From JAUIAI01 sp963732405 (GTDB lineage: Bacteria > Pseudomonadota > Gammaproteobacteria > Burkholderiales > Burkholderiaceae_E): 64,000 nucleotides of DNA. The stretch covers positions 248,001-312,000 of the forward strand of contig CAVSZG010000006.1 in assembly GCA_963732405.1 (NCBI GenBank). Reading direction: 5' to 3'. Position 1 is the stretch's first letter; each line of letters opens with the position of its first letter. The position numbers and the translations under genes were made by a program. A model generated the notes under the pieces. That model did no database searches and was not told the DNA's origin. It worked only from the letters and a program-made list of their open reading frames with translations. This document shows, one piece after another, positions 1 to 8,503 of this stretch.

Positions 1-2
1 GT

Positions 3-662
3 GGTGTCGCCTCGTCAGACCGCTCGGTTGATCCGGGCGATGTCAATGACTGGGTGGCCGATCTGAGTGCGGTCATCGAAGCCACCGTTCAGACGCGTTT
101 CGCTGTGTTCGGTGTGTCGGGCGGTGGCCTCACGGCGATCCGATATGCGGCGCGCCATCCGGAGCGTGTCACTTGTCTGGTATTGCTGGCTGCGTTTTCG
201 CACGGCTCCCTACACGGCCGGCAATCACGTGAAAATCTCGATGCGTTTCTGCGCCTGATTGAGGACGGTTGGGGTCAACAGAACGATGCGTTTCGCCAGA
301 TGATTACGGGCCAGCTTTTTCCGGGGGCGACGCAGGATATGCTGCGCACCTTCAATGAGGTGCAACGCATGAGTTGTTCGGGTGCCACTGCAGCGCGTCT
401 GATGGCCGCTATCAGTGCCGCCGATGTCGACAACGACCTGCCCCATATCTGCGTGCCGACACTGGTCATACACGGCATCCATGATGTACGGAATCCGATT
501 GCCGATGCCATCGCGATGGCGCAGGCCATTCCGGGAGCCCGGCTGGAAACGTTTGGCGGGGAGAACCATATGCCGTTGTTTGGCTCGGATGAATTCTCGC
601 GAGTCATGAACCTGATCAGAGCGTTTGTTCTTGAGCATGGTTCAGGCGACATCGAGGCCTGA
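3..662 (+). CDS. Alpha/beta hydrolase, N-terminus outside the window
   Basis: The frame is open from the first base, so the gene begins upstream. About 219 residues are visible. The nucleophile elbow GVSGGG supplies the catalytic Ser. The motif HGIHD carries the probable acid Asp and GGENHMPL the catalytic His near the C-terminus, so the core of a serine hydrolase fold is complete here. An internal GTG at 54 could be called as a start but would cut off visible in-frame sequence. The substrate is unknown. In this family such domains are sometimes the C-terminal half of a larger signalling protein, which cannot be judged from this side. Confidence 0.75.
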   Translation, partial: GVASSDRSVDPGDVNDWVADLSAVIEATVQTRFAVFGVSGGGLTAIRYAARHPERVTCLVLLAAFSHGSLHGRQSRENLDAFLRLIEDGWGQQNDAFRQMITGQLFPGATQDMLRTFNEVQRMSCSGATAARLMAAISAADVDNDLPHICVPTLVIHGIHDVRNPIADAIAMAQAIPGARLETFGGENHMPLFGSDEFSRVMNLIRAFVLEHGSGDIEA

Positions 663-721
663 GACACGCCATGAAACGCTCATCAAGGCTGATCGACCGA
701 TAGACGCTGCGGCGTCGGCGA

Positions 722-1000
722 GTGGTCTGTGATCGTCGCTGCGATGGCATCACGATCACGCCGGCCACCGCAGATTGCGCCTGGGACGGCCACCCGCCTC
801 AGCCACTGGACGCGCACGACGATACCGCCCGTCAGCGTCTGGCCTGGGATGTTCGACGCGGCATGTCAGCAATTCTCAATCACCCCTGGTTGCCCACCGA
901 GGGCGAAGATGCGATCAGCGTGCGTGGATTCGTCTATGACTGGGACACGGGCCGGCTGGAAGAAGTGAGCTACCCGGGCGAGATGGGATCGAGCGGCTGA
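722..1000 (+). pseudogene. C-terminal remnant of a beta-carbonic anhydrase
   Basis: The 92 codons end in a stretch with HPWLPTEG followed by RGFVYDWDTGRLEEV, which resembles the C-terminal end of beta-class carbonic anhydrases (His-Pro, then GFVYD-x-TG-L). The zinc-binding Cys, Asp and His-x-x-Cys region that should precede it is absent. An in-frame TAG at 701-703 closes the frame upstream. The family usually has 160-220 residues, so this is less than half a gene and should have no hydratase activity. A recoding of the fragment as a separate small protein is possible but nothing supports it. Confidence 0.5.
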
Positions 1001-1192
1001 GGGGCCAGTCGCCATCACGATGCGGTGGTTGGGTTTGCTGCCCCGTCAGGTGGGGGATTTCACCCGCTTCATCGCTGGTTTCGCGTCATAGACCCCGGAT
1101 AAGGCAGGCGGCGCGCATTGGCCTGGATATTGCTCAAGGTGAGTTCGTCACATCAAGTGGCAACCACCCATTTCGATCCAGGAGCAATGTCC

Positions 1193-1498
1193 ATGTCAGG
1201 AACAATGTCCACGCGCTTCAACCGCTGCGCCCTGTCAACCGGTCTGGCGATGGGCTTGGCGCTCGTCGCCTCGTCCGCGCTCGCCGACGGCAAGGCGGTT
1301 TGCACCAAAGCCGAAAAGTCAACCTGGAAGCCGCAGGCCGAGGCCGAGGCCGCCGCCAAGGCCGCGGGTCATGAGGTGCGTCGGTCCAAGATCACCGACG
1401 GCAATTGCTACGAGGTATACACGGTCAAGGACGGCAAGAATCTTGAGTTGTTCTATGACCCGACAACGCTGACGCTCGTTCAGACTGTCGTCAAATAA
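1193..1498 (+). CDS. Periplasmic PepSY-domain protein
   Basis: About 101 residues. The N-terminus is a signal peptide: basic STRFNRC, a hydrophobic core, then a predicted cut at SALA/DG. The remainder fits a single PepSY-type domain, with KSTWKPQAEAEAAAKAAG and a closing LELFYDPTTLTLV strand. AGGAG at 1180-1184 is spaced best (8 bases) for the ATG at 1193; ATGs at 1187 and 1205 are alternatives. It sits 20 bases before the cytochrome b-c fusion gene. Small PepSY proteins often accompany b-type diheme cytochromes, so it is probably an accessory of that complex; this role is inferred. Confidence 0.7.
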   Translation: MSGTMSTRFNRCALSTGLAMGLALVASSALADGKAVCTKAEKSTWKPQAEAEAAAKAAGHEVRRSKITDGNCYEVYTVKDGKNLELFYDPTTLTLVQTVVK

Positions 1499-1518
1499 CC
1501 CGGGCAGACGGAGACATC

Positions 1519-3114
1519 ATGGACCGCCACGATCCGTTGCGATCTGACGCTGAGTCCCTGGGCGCTCCGGCGCCCGCGGTGTCCGTTCCTGTCTGGGACG
1601 TGGCCGTCCGGGTTTTTCATTGGACGCTCGTCGCCGCGGTGGTCACCTCGTGGATCACCGGCGGCACCGGCGAGCGTATCCACGAGACCGTGGGATACGC
1701 GGTTGCCGGTCTCATGACATTCCGTATGGTCTGGGGTGTGGTCGGTACCCGTCATGCTCGTTTTCGCGATTTCGTGCGTGGTCCTTCCGGCGTGCTTGAC
1801 TATCTCTCGAGCATGATCAAGTTGCGGCCGGCACACCATCTGGGACACAACCCGGCTGGCGCCCTGATGATCCTGTTGCTGATTGCCGCATTGCTGATCA
1901 TCGTGATCTCTGGCGTGATGATGCAATCCAACCGGTTCTTCGGGGTCGAGTGGGTCGAGCAGGTGCACAGCATTGCCGCCGATTCGCTGCTGGTGTTTAT
2001 ACCTTTGCATGTGCTGGGTGCACTGGTGTCGAGTTGGCTTCACCAGGAGAATCTGATTCGCGCCATGTTCTCGGGTAGCAAGCGGGCGCCGAAGGGATTT
2101 CGCCCGGCTGGGGTTCAGGAGCGGCTCGAGTTCCGGTTGAAGGGTTCGGAGGGACTCTTCATGTTGTCGACTCTGACGCTCATCGGTGTGCTTTATGGCT
2201 GGACGACGGCACCTGTCCCGGCGCCGGAGGTGACACCCCCGGTCGCCGTGGAGAGTCGCGGAACCATTGCATTGGCACCGACTCCGGTCCCGAGCGATAC
2301 GGTCGCGCAGATGCCGCCGACCCCTGTCCCTGGCCATACCCTTGCCCAGACGCCGCCGACCCCTATGCCAGTGGCACCTGTCGAGTCGCCTTCGACCACC
2401 AGGATGGTCGATGTTCAAGACTACATGACGGGCGGACCGGAAGTTCCCTCGGACCTCTGGATTCTTGCCAGCGGTGGCAGGCTGTACGACCGCTGGTATG
2501 CGGCGCTGGGCAAACCCGGGCCGACCACCAATCACCCGTCCTGGCCGGCCGACAATGCCAACCTGAGTGGTGCCGACACCTGGCGCTGCAAGAGTTGTCA
2601 CGGCTGGGACTACCTGGGACGTGACGGCCAGTTGAAATCAGGATCCGGGGCTACCGGCGTGCGTGGGATCAATCGTATGCGCGGACGGCCGGTCGAGGAG
2701 ATTCTGGCTATTCTGGAGAACACAACGCATCGATACACGGATGATCTCATTCCCGGGCACGCCAAAGGTCGCCTCGCAACATTCGTTTCACAGGGTCAAC
2801 ATGTCGTTGCGCAGTTCATCGATCCGAATGGCGGCATCCGCGGCGAGCCCGCCAAGGGACGTGGTCTGTTTCAGACACTGTGCGCCGCATGCCATGGTTT
2901 TGATGGCCGGGGTCGAAAGCTGGGCCGGTCGTCGGATCCAAACTACACGGGCAAGCCGTTGTATGTCGGTACCAAGGCTCGCGAAGTACCGATCGAAGTG
3001 TTGCATAAAATCCGCAATGGTCATCCTGGGGCCGCGATGATCTCGCTGCGTGGGTTGAGAATGCAGTCGGCAGCTGACGTGCTCGCTTATTTGCAGCAGC
3101 TACCCGTCGACTAG
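1519..3114 (+). CDS. Cytochrome b561-type membrane protein fused to a diheme cytochrome c
   Basis: The 531-residue protein has two halves. Residues 20-220 form a b561-like module with about four membrane helices and His residues placed for heme b (VFHWTL, RIHETVGY, LHVLGALVSSWLH). A further helix follows near residue 215. A Pro/Thr-rich linker with repeated PPTP units (about 235-300) leads to a periplasmic part with two heme c sites, CKSCH and CAACH. It probably carries electrons across or within the inner membrane to a periplasmic acceptor. The gene lies between PepSY and barrel-protein genes on the same strand. The domain order is clear; the redox partner is not. Confidence 0.8.
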   Translation: MDRHDPLRSDAESLGAPAPAVSVPVWDVAVRVFHWTLVAAVVTSWITGGTGERIHETVGYAVAGLMTFRMVWGVVGTRHARFRDFVRGPSGVLDYLSSMIKLRPAHHLGHNPAGALMILLLIAALLIIVISGVMMQSNRFFGVEWVEQVHSIAADSLLVFIPLHVLGALVSSWLHQENLIRAMFSGSKRAPKGFRPAGVQERLEFRLKGSEGLFMLSTLTLIGVLYGWTTAPVPAPEVTPPVAVESRGTIALAPTPVPSDTVAQMPPTPVPGHTLAQTPPTPMPVAPVESPSTTRMVDVQDYMTGGPEVPSDLWILASGGRLYDRWYAALGKPGPTTNHPSWPADNANLSGADTWRCKSCHGWDYLGRDGQLKSGSGATGVRGINRMRGRPVEEILAILENTTHRYTDDLIPGHAKGRLATFVSQGQHVVAQFIDPNGGIRGEPAKGRGLFQTLCAACHGFDGRGRKLGRSSDPNYTGKPLYVGTKAREVPIEVLHKIRNGHPGAAMISLRGLRMQSAADVLAYLQQLPVD

Positions 3115-3195
3115 GAAAACATACAAGGCATCCGGACAACGGGTGCCGCAACCCCGTCACATCGATCAACAGACTGATTTCCCGAGGAGCTCAGC

Positions 3196-3855
3196 ATGAC
3201 CTACCACACTCCGCTACGCAATGCCGTATTCGCTGCGGTGACCATCTCGCTGACCGGCCCCGCGCTGGCGGGCCGTCCGCTCACGGTCGATGATGCCGGC
3301 ACCAGTGCCGGTGGCCAGGGGCACGTCGAGCTCTGGACGGATCGGGCCGATGGTGCCAGGTCTTACAACATCTCTCCGGCTTACGCCATTCGCGAAGGGC
3401 TGGAGATATCGGCGCTGCTGTCCCGATTTTCGCCGGACAAGATCACTGCCACGGGTCTGCAGTTGAAGTATCTGTTCACGCCGAGCCTGGAAGACGGTTG
3501 CAACTTTGGTGCCGGGGTCGGCCTGGTCCGAGCCAAGGCAGATGGCGACAGCGAGAGCGAAAGTTTCGTCAATGGCATCGCATCCTGCAATGGCACGCCG
3601 CTCGGAAACGTGCATTTTAATCTTGGCTACAGCAAGGCTTCCGGCACCAGCGGCCTCATGAGCTACGGGGTGGCCCTTGAGCGCGAAATGGGTTCGGTGA
3701 CGCCGCATATCGAATACTTTGGCGTTGAACACACGAAACCCGTTTTGCAGGTTGGCGCGAGAACTGAACTCTACAAGAACCTGCAACTGGACGGAACGGT
3801 TGGCCGATCCGACGGCATCACCATTTACTCAATTGGCGTGAAGATCATGTTCTGA
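3196..3855 (+). CDS. Outer-membrane beta-barrel-like protein
   Basis: 219 residues starting at an ATG preceded by GAGGAGCTC. A signal peptide ends at ALA/GRPLTVDD. The mature part alternates polar and hydrophobic residues in short strands (YNISPAYAIREGLEISALL, LQLKYLFTPSLEDG, KNLQLDGTVGRSDG) and ends in a terminal Phe (IGVKIMF), the usual last residue of barrel proteins assembled by BamA. Two Cys residues may pair. It follows the cytochrome b-c fusion by 81 bases on the same strand and may belong to the same transcription unit. No specific function is recognisable. Confidence 0.6.
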   Translation: MTYHTPLRNAVFAAVTISLTGPALAGRPLTVDDAGTSAGGQGHVELWTDRADGARSYNISPAYAIREGLEISALLSRFSPDKITATGLQLKYLFTPSLEDGCNFGAGVGLVRAKADGDSESESFVNGIASCNGTPLGNVHFNLGYSKASGTSGLMSYGVALEREMGSVTPHIEYFGVEHTKPVLQVGARTELYKNLQLDGTVGRSDGITIYSIGVKIMF

Positions 3856-3905
3856 GGTGCCGGCATGCGGCGTCTGGATTCGCGCTTGCCCAGGTCCGGC
3901 GCTTG

Positions 3906-4871
3906 CTAGCGCGTACCGATCTGCCTCATCGACACGTCGCGCCCGAACAGGCGGGCCGCATTCCGGTACGCGATTTTTTCGGCGATGTCACGCGGCAACA
4001 GTGCCAGCCAGCGCCGGTTGGATTCGACAATATCGTCATAGCGATCCCACTGCGCGTTGATCCAGGTGTCGCTGCCCACCATCAGGCGGTCCTGGAAGTC
4101 AATGATGATGCGCCGCCAGACGGGGTCGAGATTGCCCTCGCCCAGGATCTCACGTTCGCGCAACGAGGTGTCTGCATGGAGCGTGGGGAATTCGCCCATC
4201 AATTCGTGGATCGCCGCGGGACTTTCGCCAAGGCCTGCATGGGCCCAGATCACGGTGACGCCGGGGTCCACGGCATAGATCCGGCGGATAGGCTGCGAAC
4301 CCGAGTGAACATGCAGAGGGATCGAGCGCTCGCGAGCCATGGCGATAACGCGGCGCATCAACGGTTCATGCCACATCGCCTCGCCGTGGAGGTGGAATTC
4401 GCCGATGCCCTGGTGCGGATGCGCCTCGAGACGGCCTTGCAGATAGTCGGCGATGCCATCCGCTGAGGTCCAGTTGCTTGATGTCACGCCGTCGTGATAG
4501 GGACGCACCTCGGGCACGATCCGGTTGGGCGCGAACTCGAACAAGCGGATCGTGCCCTCGTCGGGCGTGGAGGACACCAGCGCCATGGCCACGCCATTAC
4601 GGTCGAATAGTTCGAGCACCGTCTGCAGCGGGTAGGGGGTCCAGGCCTCCTGTTTGTAGTGCACATGGGCATCGAACAGCGGCAGCTCGCTGACGGCCGT
4701 CCCGATTGGGGTGGCGTTGTCTTGGGCCAAGGCCCGTGGCGAAGCGCAGACCGCGGCGGCCATGGTGACGATGAGAGTGAGGCGTGCCACGACGGCCAAT
4801 CGGGTCAGGCCTTTGCCGGCGGTCGGGATCAATATCTGCTCCATCGGTTCGGAACGATGGTCTGCGCCCAC
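3906..4871 (-). CDS. Exported amidohydrolase-family (amidohydrolase-2) enzyme
   Basis: About 321 residues from a GTG, or 312 from an internal ATG at 4844; neither has a strong ribosome site. A signal peptide (VVARLTLIVTMAAAVCASPRALA) precedes the barrel. The first metal motif DAHVHYKQ, the second-strand GIGEFHLHG, the LHVHSGS strand, the WAHAGLG strand and the terminal GSDTW match the metal-binding His and Asp positions of TIM-barrel amidohydrolases of the ACMSD/2-pyrone dicarboxylate hydrolase group. Export is unusual for catabolic members, so a periplasmic substrate is likely. It is transcribed away from the neighbouring transferase gene. Confidence 0.75.
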   Translation of the reverse strand: MGADHRSEPMEQILIPTAGKGLTRLAVVARLTLIVTMAAAVCASPRALAQDNATPIGTAVSELPLFDAHVHYKQEAWTPYPLQTVLELFDRNGVAMALVSSTPDEGTIRLFEFAPNRIVPEVRPYHDGVTSSNWTSADGIADYLQGRLEAHPHQGIGEFHLHGEAMWHEPLMRRVIAMARERSIPLHVHSGSQPIRRIYAVDPGVTVIWAHAGLGESPAAIHELMGEFPTLHADTSLREREILGEGNLDPVWRRIIIDFQDRLMVGSDTWINAQWDRYDDIVESNRRWLALLPRDIAEKIAYRNAARLFGRDVSMRQIGTR

Positions 4872-5134
4872 GGCTGGCTCGTCAAGTCATGGGCGGGACC
4901 CTGTCGGTCGGGGACCAGTCTCGCACGCTGTTATCGCGGGGCGCTGAACAACCCCAGGTGACGCCATGATGGATCTGCCCGCCAACCCCTTCCTGGAGGC
5001 GATCCACGTCGGCATTGATGCCTTACCACGCAGCGGCCGGACAAGTCTATGATCGGCATCCGGCCGCCATACCGGCACGAGAGCACCCGAGCCGGCCGAT
5101 TGCGAGCCGGTCAACCCATCAAGGAGTACCACTC
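4872..5134. other. Intergenic region between divergent genes
   Basis: This stretch separates the divergent amidohydrolase and glutathione transferase genes and should hold both promoters. I see no convincing -35/-10 pair. A 28-codon plus-strand frame at 4966-5052 (beginning MMDLPANPF) looks weakly like the N-terminus of an HpcH/HpaI-type aldolase, but it stops at once, so it is at most a remnant. Confidence 0.3.
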
Positions 5135-5740
5135 ATGAAGCTTTACTACTCACCAGGCGCCTGCTCGATGGCCCCGCATATCGTGGCCAACGAGACCGGC
5201 ACGCCCGTCGAACTGGTCAAGGTGGATATCCCGAACAAAAAAACCGAGCATGGCGAGGACTACTGGGCGATCAATCCCAAGGGTTATGTGCCGGCGCTGC
5301 AACTGGACGATGGCAGCGTGCTGACCGAAGTGGGTGTGATCTGTCAGTATCTGGCCGATCAGAAGCCCGATACCGGGTTGGCTGCCAAGGCCGGTTCAAT
5401 TGAGCGCTATCGTCAGATGGAAGCGCTGAACTTCGTGGCGACTGAAGTTCACAAGCAACTGGGCGCCTTGTTCAATCCCAAGGTGACGCCGGAGATGCGC
5501 GAGGTGCAGATGGGGGTCATCGAGCGGCGATTGAATCCGCTGGACAAGGCGCTGGGCAGCAAGCCGTTCATGACGGGTGATGCGTTCACGGCGGCCGATG
5601 CGTATCTGTTCACGGTGATCAACTGGACCCGCCCGTTGAAGATCGATCTGGCGAAGTGGCCGAATATTCAGGCATTCGTGGGGCGGGTCGGGGCGCGGCC
5701 CAAGGTTCAGGCCACGCTGAAGGCCGAAGGCCTGGTCTGA
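5135..5740 (+). CDS. Glutathione S-transferase (beta-class type)
   Basis: 201 residues. AAGGAG at 5121-5126 lies 8 bases before the ATG at 5135, which fixes the start against longer in-frame options. The N-terminus MKLYYSPGACSMAPHI is typical of bacterial beta-class enzymes, with Cys10 as the glutathione-contacting residue. The thioredoxin-like half ends with GSVLTEVGVICQYLAD, where the Glu and following residue bind the gamma-glutamyl group. The helical C-terminal half has the conserved FTAADAYLFTVINW N-capping box. It probably conjugates or reduces electrophiles in the cytoplasm; the substrate is unknown. It is monocistronic. Confidence 0.88.
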   Translation: MKLYYSPGACSMAPHIVANETGTPVELVKVDIPNKKTEHGEDYWAINPKGYVPALQLDDGSVLTEVGVICQYLADQKPDTGLAAKAGSIERYRQMEALNFVATEVHKQLGALFNPKVTPEMREVQMGVIERRLNPLDKALGSKPFMTGDAFTAADAYLFTVINWTRPLKIDLAKWPNIQAFVGRVGARPKVQATLKAEGLV

Positions 5741-5885
5741 GGTAGCGAGGTCGTTGGGCGGCTGATTCTGCGGGGTGCGGGCAATCAGCCGATCGACGCC
5801 GGCCGTCAGCTTCAAGTCATGCACCCCGGCTAAAATTGCCGGCTTGACCCCGTCCGCCGACATCCAACCCCTGCAGGCTCTGCCG

Positions 5886-8480
5886 ATGAACCCCACCTAC
5901 CGCAAACCGCTTCCCGGCACAGACCTCGACTACTACGACGCCCGCGCCGCCGTCGACGCCATCAAGCCGGATAGCTGGTCAAGCCTTTCCTACACCGCCC
6001 GAATCCACGCCGAGAACCTCGTGCGCCGTTGCGATCCGGCCATGCTCACTGCCTGCCTGACCCAGATCGTCGAGCGCAAGCGAGACCTTGATTTTCCATG
6101 GTTCCCGGCCCGCGTGGTCTGCCATGACATCCTGGGCCAGACCGCGCTGGTCGATCTGGCCGGCCTGCGCGACGCCATCGCCGATCAGGGGGGTGACCCG
6201 GCCCAGGTCAACCCGGTTGTGCCGGTGCAACTCATTGTCGATCATTCGCTGGCGGTGGAATGCGGTGGCTTCGATCCCGACGCCTTCGCGAAGAACCGTG
6301 CGATCGAAGACCGGCGCAATGAAGATCGTTTTCACTTCATCGACTGGACCAGCCGCGCCTTTGAGAACGTGGATGTGATTCCGGCGGGCAACGGCATCAT
6401 GCACCAGATCAATCTGGAAAAGATGTCGCCGGTCATTCACGCCAAGGACGGCGTGGCATTCCCCGATACCCTGGTCGGCACCGACAGCCACACGCCGCAT
6501 GTGGATGCGCTGGGCGTGATCGCCGTGGGCGTGGGGGGGCTCGAGGCCGAGAATGTCATGCTGGGCCGCGCCTCCTACATGCGTCTGCCCGAGATCATCG
6601 GGGTCGAACTGGTCGGCAAGCGACAGCCAGGCATCACGGCCACCGATATCGTGCTCGCGCTCACCGAATTCCTGCGTCAACAGAAGGTGGTGGGTGCCTA
6701 TCTGGAATTCCGCGGCGAGGGTGCCGCTTCGCTCACCCTGGGCGATCGCGCCACCATCTCGAACATGGCTCCCGAGTACGGGGCGACAGCGGCCATGTTT
6801 TTCATCGATGAGCAGACGCTGGCGTATCTGCGGCTCACCGGCCGTCCGGATGAGAATGTGAAGCTGGTTGAGATCTATGCGAAGCAGGCCGGTCTCTGGG
6901 CCGATTCGCTGAAGGACGCGACCTACGAGCGCACGCTGCGCTTCGATCTGTCCAGCGTGGTGCGCAACATGGCCGGCCCGTCGAACCCGCATGCACGGGT
7001 GGCGACCAGCGAGCTCGCGGCCAGGGGCATCGCCGGTCATTGGGAACAGACGCCGGGCCAGATGCCCGATGGCGCGGTGATCATCGCGGCGATCACGAGT
7101 TGCACGAACACGAGCAACCCGCGCAATGTGGTCGCGGCCGGCCTGCTCGCGCGTAATGCGGTCAGGCTGGGTCTGGCGCGCAAGCCCTGGGTCAAGACCT
7201 CGCTGGCGCCCGGCTCGAAGGCGGTCGAACTCTATCTCGAGGAATCCGGCCTCAAGGCCGATCTGGAGCAACTGGGCTTTGGCATCGTCGCGTTTGCCTG
7301 CACCACCTGCAACGGCATGTCGGGTGCGCTGGATCCGGTCATCCAGCAGGAGATCATCGATCGCGACCTCTATGCAACGGCGGTGCTCTCGGGCAACCGG
7401 AACTTCGACGGTCGCATCCATCCCTATGCGAAGCAGGCCTTTCTGGCCAGTCCGCCGCTGGTCGTGGCTTATGCGATTGCGGGCACGGTGCGCTTCGATA
7501 TCGAGCGCGACAGCTTTGGCACCGGTCCCGATGGGCAACCTATCCTGCTCAAGGATCTCTGGCCATCAGATGAGGAGATCGACGCCATCGTCAAGGCATC
7601 GGTCAAGCCCGAGCAGTTCCGCAAGGTGTATATCCCGATGTTCGAGGCGCGGGCGGCCAACACCCGCAAGGAAAAACCGCTCTACGACTGGCGAGCCCAG
7701 AGCACGTATATTCGCCGCCCGCCCTATTGGGAAGGTGCGCTGGCCGGCGAACGCACCCTCAAGGGCATGCGACCTCTCGCGGTGCTGGGCGACAACATCA
7801 CCACCGATCATCTGTCGCCCTCGAATGCGATTCTCGCCTCAAGCGCGGCTGGCGAATACCTGACCAAAATGGGCCTGCCCGAAGAGGACTTCAATTCTTA
7901 TGCGACTCATCGCGGCGACCATCTGACCGCACAGCGCGCGACCTTCGCGAACCCCACGCTCACCAATGAGATGGCGGTGGTCGATGGCAAGGTCAAACGC
8001 GGCTCGCTTGCGCGGGTCGAGCCCGAGGGCCAGGTGATGCGCATGTGGGAGGCGATCGAAACCTATATGGGTCGCGGCCAGCCCTTGATCATCATCGCCG
8101 GTGCCGACTACGGCCAGGGATCCTCGCGTGACTGGGCAGCCAAGGGCGTGCGCCTGGCGGGGGTGGAAGCGATCGCGGCTGAAGGGTTTGAGCGCATTCA
8201 CCGAACCAATCTGATCGGCATGGGCGTGCTGCCGCTGGAGTTCAAGCCCGGCACCAATCGCAAAACACTGGCGATCGACGGCACCGAGACCTTCGATGTG
8301 GCGGGCGAGAAGACGCCGCGCGGCGATCTCACGCTGGTGATTCATCGCAGGAGCGGCGAGCGTATCGAAGTGCCAGTGACCTGCCGGCTCGACACCGCTG
8401 AAGAAGTGTCAATCTACGCGGCGGGCGGCGTGCTGCAGCGCTTCGCGCAAGACTTCCTCGAATCGAACGCAGCGGCCTGA
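5886..8480 (+). CDS. acnD: 2-methylcitrate dehydratase, Fe/S-dependent (AcnD)
   Basis: 864 residues, the usual AcnD length. The [4Fe-4S] cluster ligands are Cys406 in SCTNTS and Cys472 and Cys475 in FACTTCNG. TDSHTPHVD, NMAPEYGAT and the swivel-domain GSSRDW motif are all present. AcnD dehydrates 2-methylcitrate to 2-methyl-trans-aconitate in the propionate (methylcitrate) cycle. The assignment rests mainly on the prpF gene 23 bases downstream, because the AcnD/PrpF pair replaces PrpD in many proteobacteria. The ATG at 5886 gives the family N-terminus; 37 further in-frame codons upstream lack similarity. prpB and prpC are not in the window. Confidence 0.9.
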   Translation: MNPTYRKPLPGTDLDYYDARAAVDAIKPDSWSSLSYTARIHAENLVRRCDPAMLTACLTQIVERKRDLDFPWFPARVVCHDILGQTALVDLAGLRDAIADQGGDPAQVNPVVPVQLIVDHSLAVECGGFDPDAFAKNRAIEDRRNEDRFHFIDWTSRAFENVDVIPAGNGIMHQINLEKMSPVIHAKDGVAFPDTLVGTDSHTPHVDALGVIAVGVGGLEAENVMLGRASYMRLPEIIGVELVGKRQPGITATDIVLALTEFLRQQKVVGAYLEFRGEGAASLTLGDRATISNMAPEYGATAAMFFIDEQTLAYLRLTGRPDENVKLVEIYAKQAGLWADSLKDATYERTLRFDLSSVVRNMAGPSNPHARVATSELAARGIAGHWEQTPGQMPDGAVIIAAITSCTNTSNPRNVVAAGLLARNAVRLGLARKPWVKTSLAPGSKAVELYLEESGLKADLEQLGFGIVAFACTTCNGMSGALDPVIQQEIIDRDLYATAVLSGNRNFDGRIHPYAKQAFLASPPLVVAYAIAGTVRFDIERDSFGTGPDGQPILLKDLWPSDEEIDAIVKASVKPEQFRKVYIPMFEARAANTRKEKPLYDWRAQSTYIRRPPYWEGALAGERTLKGMRPLAVLGDNITTDHLSPSNAILASSAAGEYLTKMGLPEEDFNSYATHRGDHLTAQRATFANPTLTNEMAVVDGKVKRGSLARVEPEGQVMRMWEAIETYMGRGQPLIIIAGADYGQGSSRDWAAKGVRLAGVEAIAAEGFERIHRTNLIGMGVLPLEFKPGTNRKTLAIDGTETFDVAGEKTPRGDLTLVIHRRSGERIEVPVTCRLDTAEEVSIYAAGGVLQRFAQDFLESNAAA

Positions 8481-8503
8481 GCGCCAGCATCCAGGAGATC
8501 GTT

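Noticed and set aside
2230..2400. Tandem repeat in the cytochrome fusion gene as a mobile or regulatory repeat
   Set aside because: The repeats encode PPTP units of a flexible linker between domains, and reading frame is kept.
5979..7538. 519-codon minus-strand open frame inside acnD
   Set aside because: It is fully antisense to a well-conserved enzyme, His/Arg-rich as expected for a GC-rich shadow frame, and matches no family.
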